Below, in pieces: positions 24,899-32,418 of a stretch of 64,000 nucleotides of DNA; the first letter of the stretch is position 1, and the number at the start of each line of letters is the position of its first letter. The notes under the pieces are model-generated. The model did no database searches, was not told the origin of the DNA, and was given only the letters and a program-made list of their open reading frames with translations. Origin of the DNA: Clostridium luticellarii (GTDB lineage Bacteria > Bacillota > Clostridia > Clostridiales > Clostridiaceae); the NCBI RefSeq assembly GCF_002995845.1, contig NZ_PVXP01000009.1, positions 17,777 through 81,776 of the forward strand, in the 5' to 3' direction. The translations under genes and the position numbers were made by a program.

Positions 24899-25768
24899 TT
24901 ATTTATCATCCATACTTTCAGCGAACGGTGTGCCTTCATACGGATCCCTATCCTTGCCTTTTTCTTCTTCATCCTCTGCTTCCATATATTCTACGTCTGT
25001 CGCATTTACTTCTGGTTCATCCGCTGCTTCTTCGTCAAATACTTCATAGTTGTCCTCATTAGTTTTAATTATTTTACTGTCACTTGTAATTGCTTCTTGC
25101 ATGTCAATACTTAAAATTCCCCAGGTTGAAAGCATATTTTTAAGTACTGTTTTCCTTGCCATTGCATCAAAGTCTGTTTTCCATGGTCCGTTACCAAAAC
25201 TCTTGCTGAACCTCTTGGCATGCGCTGTTACTTTTTCTTTACTCCAGTACACCATCTTTTCAAAACCATTTAAGAGCCTGAAGTATGCTGCATATCCTAT
25301 TACTGCATCCGATTGTTTATTATCCAAGTCTAATTCCAATTCTTCTGTGAGAGGGTTGAAGCTTTTAAGCTGTCCTTCATATATCTCTGTTACATTGAGC
25401 TTTTTATATTGTGCTGACCTCTGAGCCATCTGAATAAATCCCCTGTATCCAACTTGAAACTGTGCTTCCAGCTTTCCATGATTTTTAAATGGTATTATCC
25501 ATGCAAATCCCAAGTTAGGATCTATGGGAAGTTTCAAGGAGGCGGCCTTTAAGGCACTCCCCAAAACTGTCATATTGTCACAACCCTTTAATTTCTCCTG
25601 TTTCAAGTTAAGTAAGCTGGTTATAAATCCATTGGCCTGTTTGTCGAGCATGTCCTCAAATCTTTTCTTTATACTTGCAGAATAAACAAGTGCCTTGAAT
25701 GGATCCTTGGGTAGTTTCCCTGGCTCCTTTTTTGTAAGTTCCTTTTTTAAGCTCTGACTTGTAGCCAT
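24899..25768 (-). CDS. recT: RecT family single-strand annealing protein
   Basis: About 289 residues. The start is ATG 25768 behind AGGGGAGG. The RecT signature is seen in ALKAASLKLPIDPNLGFAWI, PFKNHGKLEAQFQVGYRGFI and ALKAASL-adjacent helices. RecT anneals complementary strands in phage recombination. It is paired with the YqaJ exonuclease upstream, the usual two-component system. The acidic C-terminus (DEEAADEPEVNATDVEYMEA) is normal. Confidence 0.95.
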   Translation of the reverse strand: MATSQSLKKELTKKEPGKLPKDPFKALVYSASIKKRFEDMLDKQANGFITSLLNLKQEKLKGCDNMTVLGSALKAASLKLPIDPNLGFAWIIPFKNHGKLEAQFQVGYRGFIQMAQRSAQYKKLNVTEIYEGQLKSFNPLTEELELDLDNKQSDAVIGYAAYFRLLNGFEKMVYWSKEKVTAHAKRFSKSFGNGPWKTDFDAMARKTVLKNMLSTWGILSIDMQEAITSDSKIIKTNEDNYEVFDEEAADEPEVNATDVEYMEAEDEEEKGKDRDPYEGTPFAESMDDK

Positions 25769-25769
25769 A

Positions 25770-25958
25770 TTACTCATCCTCCCCTTCAAAATCTTCTTTA
25801 AATTTACACATTATTTTGTCTTTATCATTGTCATAATAAATTGAATCTATAAAATACCCGCAGTCACCTGGATCATACATTTTAAAGTCATTTTTATTCA
25901 TAGCTGCCAGCTGGGCATTAAAACTATTTATAAGTGCTGTAAATGCCGGATTTGCCAT
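25770..25958 (-). CDS. Small hypothetical protein between exo and recT
   Basis: A 62-residue acidic protein (MANPAFTALINSFNAQLAAM onward). It begins at the last base of the exonuclease gene and ends just beside the recT start, so it is certainly in the same operon. The role is unknown. Confidence 0.6.
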   Translation of the reverse strand: MANPAFTALINSFNAQLAAMNKNDFKMYDPGDCGYFIDSIYYDNDKDKIMCKFKEDFEGEDE

Positions 25959-26929
25959 TACGCTTTTACCTCCTTGATATTAAATTTTCTGTATGAGCTT
26001 GCATTTAAATACTGTTTAAATAGCTCAGGATACTCCGCCTTGAACCTTTTGCTGTCAAACCTATTGGAGGTTATGCTCTTCCAATTAATCTCGTAATCAG
26101 GAGCATATCCTATTTCAGCCTCACCCATTTCAAACTTTATATTGTTCTCAATTTCCTTGGCCTGAAGCTCCAAGGATTTTATAGTGTTTTTAATTTCGAA
26201 GTAATCTTTAATTTTGTCTTTGTATTCAGATTTTAGATTTACAACCGTCCCTGGAGTTGAGTCCTTGAATCTTTCCTTTAAATACCTCTCTGCAGCATCA
26301 GATCCATCCAACTTGGGCGGCACTCTTTTAAGTACGTTGTTCTCCCAGAAGTCTTTTTCTTTGGCTACGATTATATTTATAAGTTCCTGGTCCCTCTCAA
26401 TTTCTTTATATATAAACTTCTGTCCACCTATGAGCACGGCTATATATGCCTTTTTATCACCTGTAACAGCCAGATAGTGCATAACCTGCGCAAGATAACT
26501 TGCTGGTATTTCTTCACTCTCCCAACTGCTCGACAGGAAAGTATTTGCTGTCTTACATTCAAGCAGTGCTTTTTCGCCCACTATTTTCCTGTCCAGATTT
26601 GCAGTCATAAATGGATGCTCAATGCTTTGAAGTATTGCATTTCTCCTTCTAACCCTTTTACCTGTTCTTTTAGTGAATTCCTTTGCCACCATATCCTCAA
26701 GTTCAGTTCCCCAGTAAGCAGCTTCGCTCTGTTCGCCTATCTCAGTTATTTCCTGTGTTTTATCTATATATACTTGAAATGGTGTCTTGTTTCTGTTTAT
26801 TCCCAAAATTGCTCCTGCATCAGAGCCTCCAATGCCGGCTTGACGGCTCTTAAGCCAGCCAAGCTCGGATATATCTTTAGTTTTAGCAAGTATCGTAAAA
26901 GGCTTATTAAAATCAAGTCTTAATTCCAT
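25958..26929 (-). CDS. YqaJ-type viral exonuclease
   Basis: A 323-residue protein of the YqaJ recombinase/lambda-exonuclease type. The N-terminal RQAGIGGSDAGAILGINRNK, the WGTELEDMVAKEF segment, the metal-site LDRKIVGEKALLECKTANTF (D, E, K) and the helical tail are diagnostic. It resects DNA to 3' single strands on which RecT acts. The start is preceded by GGGAGG. Confidence 0.9.
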   Translation of the reverse strand: MELRLDFNKPFTILAKTKDISELGWLKSRQAGIGGSDAGAILGINRNKTPFQVYIDKTQEITEIGEQSEAAYWGTELEDMVAKEFTKRTGKRVRRRNAILQSIEHPFMTANLDRKIVGEKALLECKTANTFLSSSWESEEIPASYLAQVMHYLAVTGDKKAYIAVLIGGQKFIYKEIERDQELINIIVAKEKDFWENNVLKRVPPKLDGSDAAERYLKERFKDSTPGTVVNLKSEYKDKIKDYFEIKNTIKSLELQAKEIENNIKFEMGEAEIGYAPDYEINWKSITSNRFDSKRFKAEYPELFKQYLNASSYRKFNIKEVKA

Positions 26930-26994
26930 GGCTTAACCTCCCTATTTGATTTTTCTCCCATTCTTTAGTAGAATGGAATTAATGTAATTTGCTT

Positions 26995-27213
26995 TTAGGC
27001 CCTCTGCAAAGGGTCTTTTTTTGTCTGTAATAAAATTCTTACCTGTTCATCAGTAGCAGTATCTATATCACATATGGTCTTCCCAGTTTTCACATCGTAC
27101 AGTTCATCACCATCAAGATCATACTTAACCCTATCTATAGCCTCCTTGATTCCTAAATTTCCACTCTGGACAAGCTCAACAACCTTATCTGCCTTCTTTC
27201 TTATGGATTCCAT
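26995..27213 (-). CDS. Small hypothetical protein
   Basis: A 72-residue protein (MESIRKKADKVVELVQSGNL onward), mainly helical, with an acidic middle. It abuts the next gene directly. No function can be given. Confidence 0.55.
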   Translation of the reverse strand: MESIRKKADKVVELVQSGNLGIKEAIDRVKYDLDGDELYDVKTGKTICDIDTATDEQVRILLQTKKDPLQRA

Positions 27214-27405
27214 TTACTCACCTTCCTTTAAAATTTGAAAACTTTCAGCATTTTTGTATTTTCCATTTTCTTTCACAATAAGAGGTGCATAATAATTGCT
27301 TCTATCTCCTGGATAGCTTATTAACGCTATAGCCCCTTTATAAAATCTATGGACATTACACAGCTTTTTTCTTTTCCCCTGCAATGCCTGACACAATATT
27401 TCCAT
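27214..27405 (-). CDS. Small hypothetical protein
   Basis: About 63 residues from ATG 27405, which has AAAGGATG eight bases upstream. The middle (KLCNVHRFYKGAIALISYPG) is basic and aromatic. No family is recognised. Confidence 0.5.
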   Translation of the reverse strand: MEILCQALQGKRKKLCNVHRFYKGAIALISYPGDRSNYYAPLIVKENGKYKNAESFQILKEGE

Positions 27406-27419
27406 TTTGTTGCATCCTT

Positions 27420-27584
27420 TCAAATCACATTTGCCAGAAATATAATAACTGGTATCAAAATAACTATAGTCAGTTCATTTTCCACATCATTTTCTCTTTT
27501 ATATCTAACTGTGTTGTATATAGCTAATACAATTATTGCTAATAAACTATAAACTCCTAAAACCTCAGCTCCTAGATGTGTCAT
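27420..27584 (-). CDS. Small two-span membrane protein
   Basis: A 54-codon gene starting MTHLGAEVLGVYSLLAIIVL with a second hydrophobic span at the end (IVILIPVIIFLANVI) and a charged loop between. The ribosome site GAAGGAGGG is strong. It overlaps the Spo0E-like gene by 20 bases in another frame. Unknown role. Confidence 0.55.
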   Translation of the reverse strand: MTHLGAEVLGVYSLLAIIVLAIYNTVRYKRENDVENELTIVILIPVIIFLANVI

Positions 27585-27708
27585 GGTTTCCCTCCTTCAT
27601 TTTCTGAACTATCAGCTTATCAAGTTTCTGGCTGATTTCTAGTGTTCTTTCATCCCGCAGACCGTATAAAGCAACACACTCATTCAATTTTTTCTTTAAT
27701 TCCTCCAT
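27565..27708 (-). CDS. Spo0E-like aspartyl-phosphate phosphatase
   Basis: A 47-codon gene. The product starts MEELKKKLNECVALYGLRDE and continues RTLEISQKLDKLIVQKMK. The SQKLD motif inside a two-helix hairpin is the catalytic signature of Spo0E-type phosphatases, which remove phosphate from Spo0A and delay sporulation. Length and layout fit the family (about 45-85 residues). A phage-borne copy could tie the phage life cycle to host sporulation. Ribosome site: TAGGAG. It lies between a small HTH gene and a two-span membrane gene. Confidence 0.8.
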   Translation of the reverse strand: MEELKKKLNECVALYGLRDERTLEISQKLDKLIVQKMKEGNHDTSRS

Positions 27709-27709
27709 A

Positions 27710-27973
27710 TTAAGCTCCTACTCTCATCTCCCTTTTCTTCCTGAATTTTCTAAGCCTCATACGAATAGCTTCTGCTGAAACTCCATACATACTACCGATT
27801 TTTTCATATGACATTCCTTCGTCTCTTAATTCCTGCATTTCAAATAATTCAGTATCATTTGGAACATATCGCTTTTTCTTTGTTCTCTTGCTTTTGTGTA
27901 ATGCCACAAATGCCTGCTCGACTGTAACTGGAACCTGTGTTGCTATAAAAAGCGCATACCAATTCTCTTCCAT
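27710..27973 (-). CDS. HTH phage protein
   Basis: About 87 residues from ATG 27973 (ribosome site GGAGGG). The N-terminal part is short and the C-terminus is a sigma region 4-like HTH (LRDEGMSYEKIGSMYGVSAE then AIRMRLRKF). It could regulate early or middle phage genes. Confidence 0.6.
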   Translation of the reverse strand: MEENWYALFIATQVPVTVEQAFVALHKSKRTKKKRYVPNDTELFEMQELRDEGMSYEKIGSMYGVSAEAIRMRLRKFRKKREMRVGA

Positions 27974-27984
27974 GCTTCTCCCTC

Positions 27985-28194
27985 CTAGTACCAATCTCCA
28001 TTCCCCAGCACATGCAGCCAGTCACCGTCATTCAGTACAACTTTTAGATATCCATCAGCTCTTTGCACTTTTATAGGTGCATGCTTTTCTGGTTCTTCCC
28101 ACATGCTGTAGAAGTTCTTGCAAAAACTATCAAAGACTTGTTTCTCTGTATCAGCTAGCTTACTGTAGCCTTTTATCTTGGCAGTATCAAACAT
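27985..28194 (-). CDS. Small hypothetical protein
   Basis: A 69-residue protein (MFDTAKIKGYSKLADTEKQV onward) with a central helix and a short beta end. It abuts the next gene and overlaps nothing. No family is recognised. Confidence 0.55.
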   Translation of the reverse strand: MFDTAKIKGYSKLADTEKQVFDSFCKNFYSMWEEPEKHAPIKVQRADGYLKVVLNDGDWLHVLGNGDWY

Positions 28195-28590
28195 TTAATC
28201 ATCCCCCTCTATAAACCACTTGCCGTGTAGGATTTCTTCAGCCGTAATCGTGTTCTGATTTTTATCCCACAACGGGTGGGAAATATCATCTTCCAGAGGT
28301 ATATACCTACTCTTATCTCCTTCAAATTCACAATAGATTATCTTTTCTTCAGCGAAAGCCTTGATAGCCTCCATAAAGTTAACGGGTTCATTTACCAGCC
28401 TGAACTTGCTGTTCAGTGTGAAACTCGATAGCATCAATTCTCCCACATCATTCCTAACTCTTCCTGTAGTGTCAACGTGAATAATACTGCCGGATTCTGC
28501 TTCAAAAATTCCCTCCCCTATATATTGAAATTTCAACCCTAGGTTTCTTCCCATCTTGTCAATTACCTGTGCTAGTGTATATTCAGTCAT
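28195..28590 (-). CDS. Hypothetical phage protein
   Basis: A 131-residue protein (MTEYTLAQVIDKMGRNLGLK onward). The mix of strands and helices, an EILHGKW segment near the end and its place in the early operon are all that can be seen. The ATG overlaps the stop codon of the frameshifted antirepressor extension. Confidence 0.55.
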   Translation of the reverse strand: MTEYTLAQVIDKMGRNLGLKFQYIGEGIFEAESGSIIHVDTTGRVRNDVGELMLSSFTLNSKFRLVNEPVNFMEAIKAFAEEKIIYCEFEGDKSRYIPLEDDISHPLWDKNQNTITAEEILHGKWFIEGDD

Positions 28591-28742
28591 ATTGCCGCCT
28601 CCCTACTAAATAATTTCTTGAATTTATTTATAAAATATACTTGCCCTTTCCCTGTTACTTTTGCTGTAGAAGATATAGTTACATGACCGTCACTATGGCC
28701 AATTGAAGTTTCCTTCACCTTAAACAGTCCCAAATTCATGGA
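28587..28742 (-). pseudogene. KilAC C-terminus in the +1 frame
   Basis: At 28743-28748 the minus strand has six A residues (ACACAAAAAATCC); with five, the reading would continue as SMNLGLFKVKETSIGHSDGH and end in GKGQVYFINKFKK, the standard end of KilAC proteins. The extension ends in TGA at 28587-28589, overlapping the next start. The gene is therefore either broken in this lysogen, corrected by slippage at the A run, or affected by a sequencing error. Confidence 0.8.
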
Positions 28743-29340
28743 TTTTTTGTGTTGGCATATTGTAATCAGTGCCTTTCCTATTGATTAAGTACCCGTTTTC
28801 CCTAAGCCATTCAAACAGTCTGTTTTGCCCTATATCTATCCCATTTTGTTTAAGTATTTTGGCAAGCTGCCCAACCAGAATTGTTGTAGTGGATGCCTGG
28901 ACACTATCAGCAAATAATACCTTTGGTTCCTGCTGCTCCAGCTTATTGTTAAGATTTAGAACTGTATTCTTATATTCAAGTATTTTCATATCGGCCATCT
29001 TTAAAGCTCTGGCCATAACCGCCTCTGGACTGTTCCATTTCTTCTCAAGGTCAAGGAAATATTTTCTGGCTATTTTCCCTTTCTCGGTTTTCTGCAGCAT
29101 ACATAATTCTTTCGCCATATCAATTGTTATTTCATAATCAGTTGCCGGGCGACCACCTTGAGGGTTTTCGACGGATTTGTCGATAACTCCGTAGTCAGCA
29201 TTTTCAGTAAATCCATATCCGCAATATCTATGGAACCATTTCATGAATTCTCCATGTGGTTTGTCTAAAAACTCCCATAATTGTCTTGCACTTGTTGTTT
29301 GCCTCTCAAAATTTACTTTTATCAAGTTACTCAACTTCAT
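28720..29340 (-). CDS. Phage antirepressor (AntA/AntB-type N-terminus, KilAC domain), truncated by frameshift
   Basis: A 206-residue reading frame. The N-terminal 110 residues (RQLWEFLDKPHGEFMKWFHR; DYEITIDMAKELCMLQKTEK) are AntA/AntB-type and residues 145-200 begin a KilAC domain (VGQLAKILKQNGIDIGQNRL then RLFEWLRENGYLINRKG). The frame stops after NMPTQKIHEFGTV. In KilAC proteins NMPTQKSM should follow, and that sequence is found in the +1 frame (see next entry). It should act as an antirepressor, but only if the frameshift is bypassed. Confidence 0.8.
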   Translation of the reverse strand: MKLSNLIKVNFERQTTSARQLWEFLDKPHGEFMKWFHRYCGYGFTENADYGVIDKSVENPQGGRPATDYEITIDMAKELCMLQKTEKGKIARKYFLDLEKKWNSPEAVMARALKMADMKILEYKNTVLNLNNKLEQQEPKVLFADSVQASTTTILVGQLAKILKQNGIDIGQNRLFEWLRENGYLINRKGTDYNMPTQKIHEFGTV

Positions 29341-29350
29341 CCCTCCCTAT

Positions 29351-29830
29351 CTATCTCAAGTTCTTCTGTGCCCAAAGTTTCAATGACTGTACCTTTTCAG
29401 AAAATCCATCTAATTTCCCAACTATACTTTTGAGTTCTGGTTTTTCATTTTTAGATATTATTCCATCCTGTACAATTTCCATTAACCTATCTATCATAGA
29501 TTCAGGATTTTTTAATGAAACTGATATCTGAATTGCAAGATAGCCTATATCCGTTAATTCAAGATGTGGCACAGTATTTTTACCTATTGGACACTCATTG
29601 CAGCAGTAATAATTCATAAGTTCCGGGGCGTTATAAATCTCAGCCATTTTGACAACTACATCTGTCGGTATTTGCTTGCATACATCTTTCTCATAGTTTA
29701 AAAGTGAGCTTGGGCTTACTCCCAATATTTCACTGGCACCTTCCCGACTCTTAAGCTTGTCATTAAAATTTGCTGCTTTCAGTCTTGCTTTCATATAGAT
29801 ATTGCCATTACTTCTCAGTGTTCTACTCAT
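29351..29830 (-). CDS. XRE-family transcription regulator
   Basis: A 159-residue protein. Residues about 20-60 (LKSREGASEILGVSPSSLLN then YEKDVCKQI) form an HTH. A small Cys cluster (YYCCNECPIGKN) follows and the C-terminus is helical. Similar regulators precede antirepressor genes in clostridial phages. The ribosome site AGAGGTGG supports the start. Confidence 0.7.
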   Translation of the reverse strand: MSRTLRSNGNIYMKARLKAANFNDKLKSREGASEILGVSPSSLLNYEKDVCKQIPTDVVVKMAEIYNAPELMNYYCCNECPIGKNTVPHLELTDIGYLAIQISVSLKNPESMIDRLMEIVQDGIISKNEKPELKSIVGKLDGFSEKVQSLKLWAQKNLR

Positions 29831-30016
29831 TTAATCCACCTCTTTTCTCAGTTAAATTATGTGTTTTGGTATTGAATGTAGAGCTAAGTTGCCAACTATT
29901 AATTCTTATTTCATGGTAGAATTTTAGTAACAAGAATATTAAAAGTTCATAGCATATATTGAGAATGTGTTTGCTTTTTAGGTGAAAACGAAATTTTAAA
30001 TAGGCTTTTCAGCCTG

Positions 30017-30190
30017 TTATCTTTCGTTTTCGATTTTTTGCATTAAGGCATCCAACCCTCTAGCTCCTGAACCTTCATCATCAAACATTTTTTTAAGAAC
30101 TATGAGAGTTGCTCTTGCCTGGCTTTCCCTTAATTGCTGCATTGCTTTTGGATCGTCCCATGGCCAATTAGCTATAACTTTTATTGCCAT
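30017..30190 (-). CDS. Small hypothetical protein
   Basis: A 57-codon gene, MAIKVIANWPWDDPKAMQQL onward, mainly helical. The ribosome site AAGGGG is seven bases before ATG 30190. A short stem-loop (AGGCT/AGCCT) follows the stop. No family is recognised. It is the first minus-strand gene left of the plus-strand module. Confidence 0.55.
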   Translation of the reverse strand: MAIKVIANWPWDDPKAMQQLRESQARATLIVLKKMFDDEGSGARGLDALMQKIENER

Positions 30191-30243
30191 ACCCATACCC
30201 CTTTTTACTTTTTTACTATAATATTCAGATTGAAGCTGTATTG

Positions 30244-30366
30244 CTACACGACTTCCTGTTGATTTGTTTCTTCTGGCTCAATTAACTTGTTTATTGGTAC
30301 TTCTAGGGCCTGAGATATCTTTATCACTTGCTCTATGTTTGCTATACTTTTACCGGCAATTCGTTA
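30244..30366 (-). pseudogene. C-terminal remnant of an XRE repressor
   Basis: On the minus strand, codons ending at a TAG at 30244-30246 read GKSIANIEQVIKISQALEVP followed by INKLIEPEE. This is the end of a Cro/C1-type HTH domain, but there is no start codon and an in-frame TAA lies immediately upstream. The front part has been lost where the plus-strand HTH gene now begins. This marks the junction of a past replacement. Confidence 0.7.
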
Positions 30367-30382
30367 ACAGGTGGTGTTATTA

Positions 30383-30622
30383 TTGAATATATCTGAAGCT
30401 ACAGCTAAAAGAATTATTGAATTATGCAATGATAAACATATAAGTATAAACAAGCTTGCTTCATTATCTGGAATTACTCAATCAACAGTAAACAGCATAG
30501 TCAATGGTGGTAGTAAGAACCCTCAACTTAAAACAATATTGAAAATATGCTATGGTATTGAAATTCCTCTATATGAATTTTTTAAATCACCTGTTTTTCA
30601 AAATATTGATATTGATATTTAA
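30383..30622 (+). CDS. XRE-family HTH regulator of the plus-strand module
   Basis: About 79 residues from TTG 30383 (product MNISEATAKRIIELCNDKHI), with AGGTGG before it. Residues 15-65 (INKLASLSGITQSTVNSIVN then GGSKNPQLKTILKICY) are a complete XRE HTH. Upstream is the repressor remnant on the other strand. It is probably the regulator of the 217-residue partner that follows 16 bases downstream. Confidence 0.75.
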   Translation: MNISEATAKRIIELCNDKHISINKLASLSGITQSTVNSIVNGGSKNPQLKTILKICYGIEIPLYEFFKSPVFQNIDIDI

Positions 30623-30638
30623 CTAGGTGGTGATTTTA

Positions 30639-31280
30639 ATGAGTTCTGAAATTAAAATATCTATGACATCTTTCACTGATTTTTCACTAACAACCGATAG
30701 TAGAAAATTAAATAAAGTTAGAGAAATTAAAAATCGTGCAAGATCCACTTATACTCCTGCTACTGACTACTGGAAACAACTTCGAGAAGAAATTGTAAAC
30801 ATAAATAAAAATAAGCTCAGCTTAGAACATTTAAAAAATCTTTCAAATACGATAGATCCTAAAAAAAGATCTAATTATATTAAAGCTATAAACGGATATA
30901 TTAAATTTTTTAAAAAATACTTGAAAGATGATTTTACATTTTTTGCTCCTAAGAAAGATCTTTGGAATTATGACACATTATCAATAAACGTTAATCCTGA
31001 ACTAGGATTTGTAATTGACAAAAAACTTTATTTAATAAAACTATATTTTAAAGAAGCTACGACATCTGCAGAAATTATACTCAATAAAACAAGAGCTGAA
31101 GAAATTGCATACTTAATGTGGACAACTTTATCTGATTTCTATAAAAACAAAAATGTATCAATGTGTTTTTTAAATGTGTCCAAGGGTCAATTAGTAATAC
31201 CTGAATTTGATAAAAATGATCAAAAGATTGTACTTTCTGTATCTGCTAAAAGTTTTATAAATTATTGGAATCAATGTTAA
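30639..31280 (+). CDS. Unknown protein paired with an HTH gene
   Basis: About 213 residues from ATG 30639 (ribosome site AGGTGGTG). No known domain is recognised. The middle (NVNPELGFVIDKKLYLIKLY) resembles strands of a nuclease-like or binding fold, but no catalytic set is evident. It is followed with no spacer by the convergent 83-residue gene. With the HTH gene it forms a two-gene unit typical of accessory (defence or exclusion) cargo; that reading is inference. Confidence 0.65.
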   Translation: MSSEIKISMTSFTDFSLTTDSRKLNKVREIKNRARSTYTPATDYWKQLREEIVNINKNKLSLEHLKNLSNTIDPKKRSNYIKAINGYIKFFKKYLKDDFTFFAPKKDLWNYDTLSINVNPELGFVIDKKLYLIKLYFKEATTSAEIILNKTRAEEIAYLMWTTLSDFYKNKNVSMCFLNVSKGQLVIPEFDKNDQKIVLSVSAKSFINYWNQC

Positions 31281-31532
31281 TTATTTATCTTTTATAAATT
31301 CAAGGTTTCTTGCTATATGTGATACATAAAAGAAATTCAAATATTTTAACAACATCATGTTATTGATGTTGTACTTATCACAGATTTTAAAAAATTCGTG
31401 ACAAGCTTCCTCATAAGGCTCTTTATCTTCTGCATCATTTTGAATTTCTTTTAGTATGCTATTTTTAATTTCAAATGCTTCTTCAAAAGACATACAGCGA
31501 GATACTTTTATAATCTGTTCCTCTACATCCAT
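31281..31532 (-). CDS. Small helical protein
   Basis: An 83-residue protein starting MDVEEQIIKVSRCMSFEEAF, fully helical and acidic. The ribosome site AAAGGAGG is before ATG 31532. It is probably co-transcribed with the upstream Cro-like gene. Unknown role. Confidence 0.6.
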   Translation of the reverse strand: MDVEEQIIKVSRCMSFEEAFEIKNSILKEIQNDAEDKEPYEEACHEFFKICDKYNINNMMLLKYLNFFYVSHIARNLEFIKDK

Positions 31533-31570
31533 CACACGACCTCCTTTACTGGTAGAATTAAATTATGGAA

Positions 31571-31813
31571 TTATATTGCCTCCCTTCGCTTAGTTCTAGA
31601 CAATTGTTTGTTGTCTATGATGGTAAAAAAAATTTCTTCTATGGGTTTTTTAAAAAAGTGGGACAACTTTAAGGCTACTCCAAAACTTGGAATCCTATCG
31701 CCACGTTCTATATTGGAATATTGCTGTTGAGTTATCCCTACATAATCTGCAATTGTTTTTTGGCTCAAATCGCCTCTTAATTTCTTTAAGTTATTTTTTA
31801 TCAAACTGTTCAC
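31571..31813 (-). CDS. Cro-like XRE regulator
   Basis: An 80-residue protein (MNSLIKNNLKKLRGDLSQKT onward) with an HTH at residues 15-60 (LSQKTIADYVGITQQQYSNI then ERGDRIPSF). It is divergent from the ImmR-like gene and shares the operator region at 31827-31949, the arrangement of a lysis-lysogeny switch. Confidence 0.85.
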   Translation of the reverse strand: MNSLIKNNLKKLRGDLSQKTIADYVGITQQQYSNIERGDRIPSFGVALKLSHFFKKPIEEIFFTIIDNKQLSRTKRREAI

Positions 31814-31826
31814 CTCTCTTTATTTA

Positions 31827-31949
31827 GACAACGTTTAGTTGTCAAACTATATTTATAGTATAAACAACTATTGATTGTTTGTCAATACTTTTTCAAAAAC
31901 CGGTATTGAATTTGTTGTTTAGTCTTTTTGTAAACAACTTTTAATTGTA
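31827..31949. promoter_or_regulatory. Operator region of the lysis-lysogeny switch
   Basis: Three related inverted repeats occur: GACAACGTTTAGTTGTC (31827-31843), AAACAAC-TATTGAT-TGTTTGT (31862-31882) and AACAACTTTTAATTGT (about 31933-31948), and a half-site TTGTTGTTT at about 31912. The shared half-site is ACAAC/GTTGT. They flank a minus-strand promoter, TTGACA (31880-31885) and TATACT (31857-31862), 17-base spacer. The promoter for the ImmR-like gene is less clear. Both HTH proteins could bind here. Confidence 0.8.
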
Positions 31950-31973
31950 TATTAACTATAAGGAGTGAAAAAT

Positions 31974-32402
31974 ATGGATATAAAAATTTCCACTATTTTA
32001 AAGGAATTAAGATATGAAAAAGACGTAAAACAAGAAGATGTTGCAAAGGCTATAGGGATATCTAAAAGCGGCTATGGATATTATGAGCAAGGAAGAAGTA
32101 TGCCTGATCCGGAAATGTTATTAAAATTAGCCAAATATTTTAATGTATCTGCAGATTACTTACTAGGCAACACCGACATCAAAGAGCCCATAGATGTTCC
32201 CCAGGAATATACAGATAAATATAAAGTGACCAAAAGAGATATAAAACAGCATGATGAAGTAATAAAACATGCACAGGCTTTTATGATGGATGATAAGGTT
32301 GGAGAAAAAGATAAGGAAAAATTAGTTGCAGTAATAAATAAAATATATTGGGATTCTAAAGCAAAAAACAAAGAAAAATTTGGGAGAAAAAAGAAAAAAT
32401 AA
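31974..32402 (+). CDS. ImmR-like XRE repressor
   Basis: About 142 residues from ATG 31974 (ribosome site AAGGAGTG). N-terminal HTH at about 10-60 (EDVAKAIGISKSGYGYYEQG) typical of the ICEBs1 ImmR/C1 group, with a basic, helical C-terminus. It keeps the prophage silent and is followed by its ImmA-like protease gene. Confidence 0.85.
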   Translation: MDIKISTILKELRYEKDVKQEDVAKAIGISKSGYGYYEQGRSMPDPEMLLKLAKYFNVSADYLLGNTDIKEPIDVPQEYTDKYKVTKRDIKQHDEVIKHAQAFMMDDKVGEKDKEKLVAVINKIYWDSKAKNKEKFGRKKKK

Positions 32403-32418
32403 TAAGAGGTGTTTTATT

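Noticed and set aside
26999..27030. Plus-strand terminator-like GGCCCT/AGGGTC with T run
   Set aside because: It is coding sequence of the minus-strand 72-residue gene, and no plus-strand gene is upstream.
18894..29897. Shared 12-mer TGGCAACTTAGC at about 18894 and 29886
   Set aside because: Matches of 12 bases are expected by chance in a region of this size; no further similarity surrounds them.
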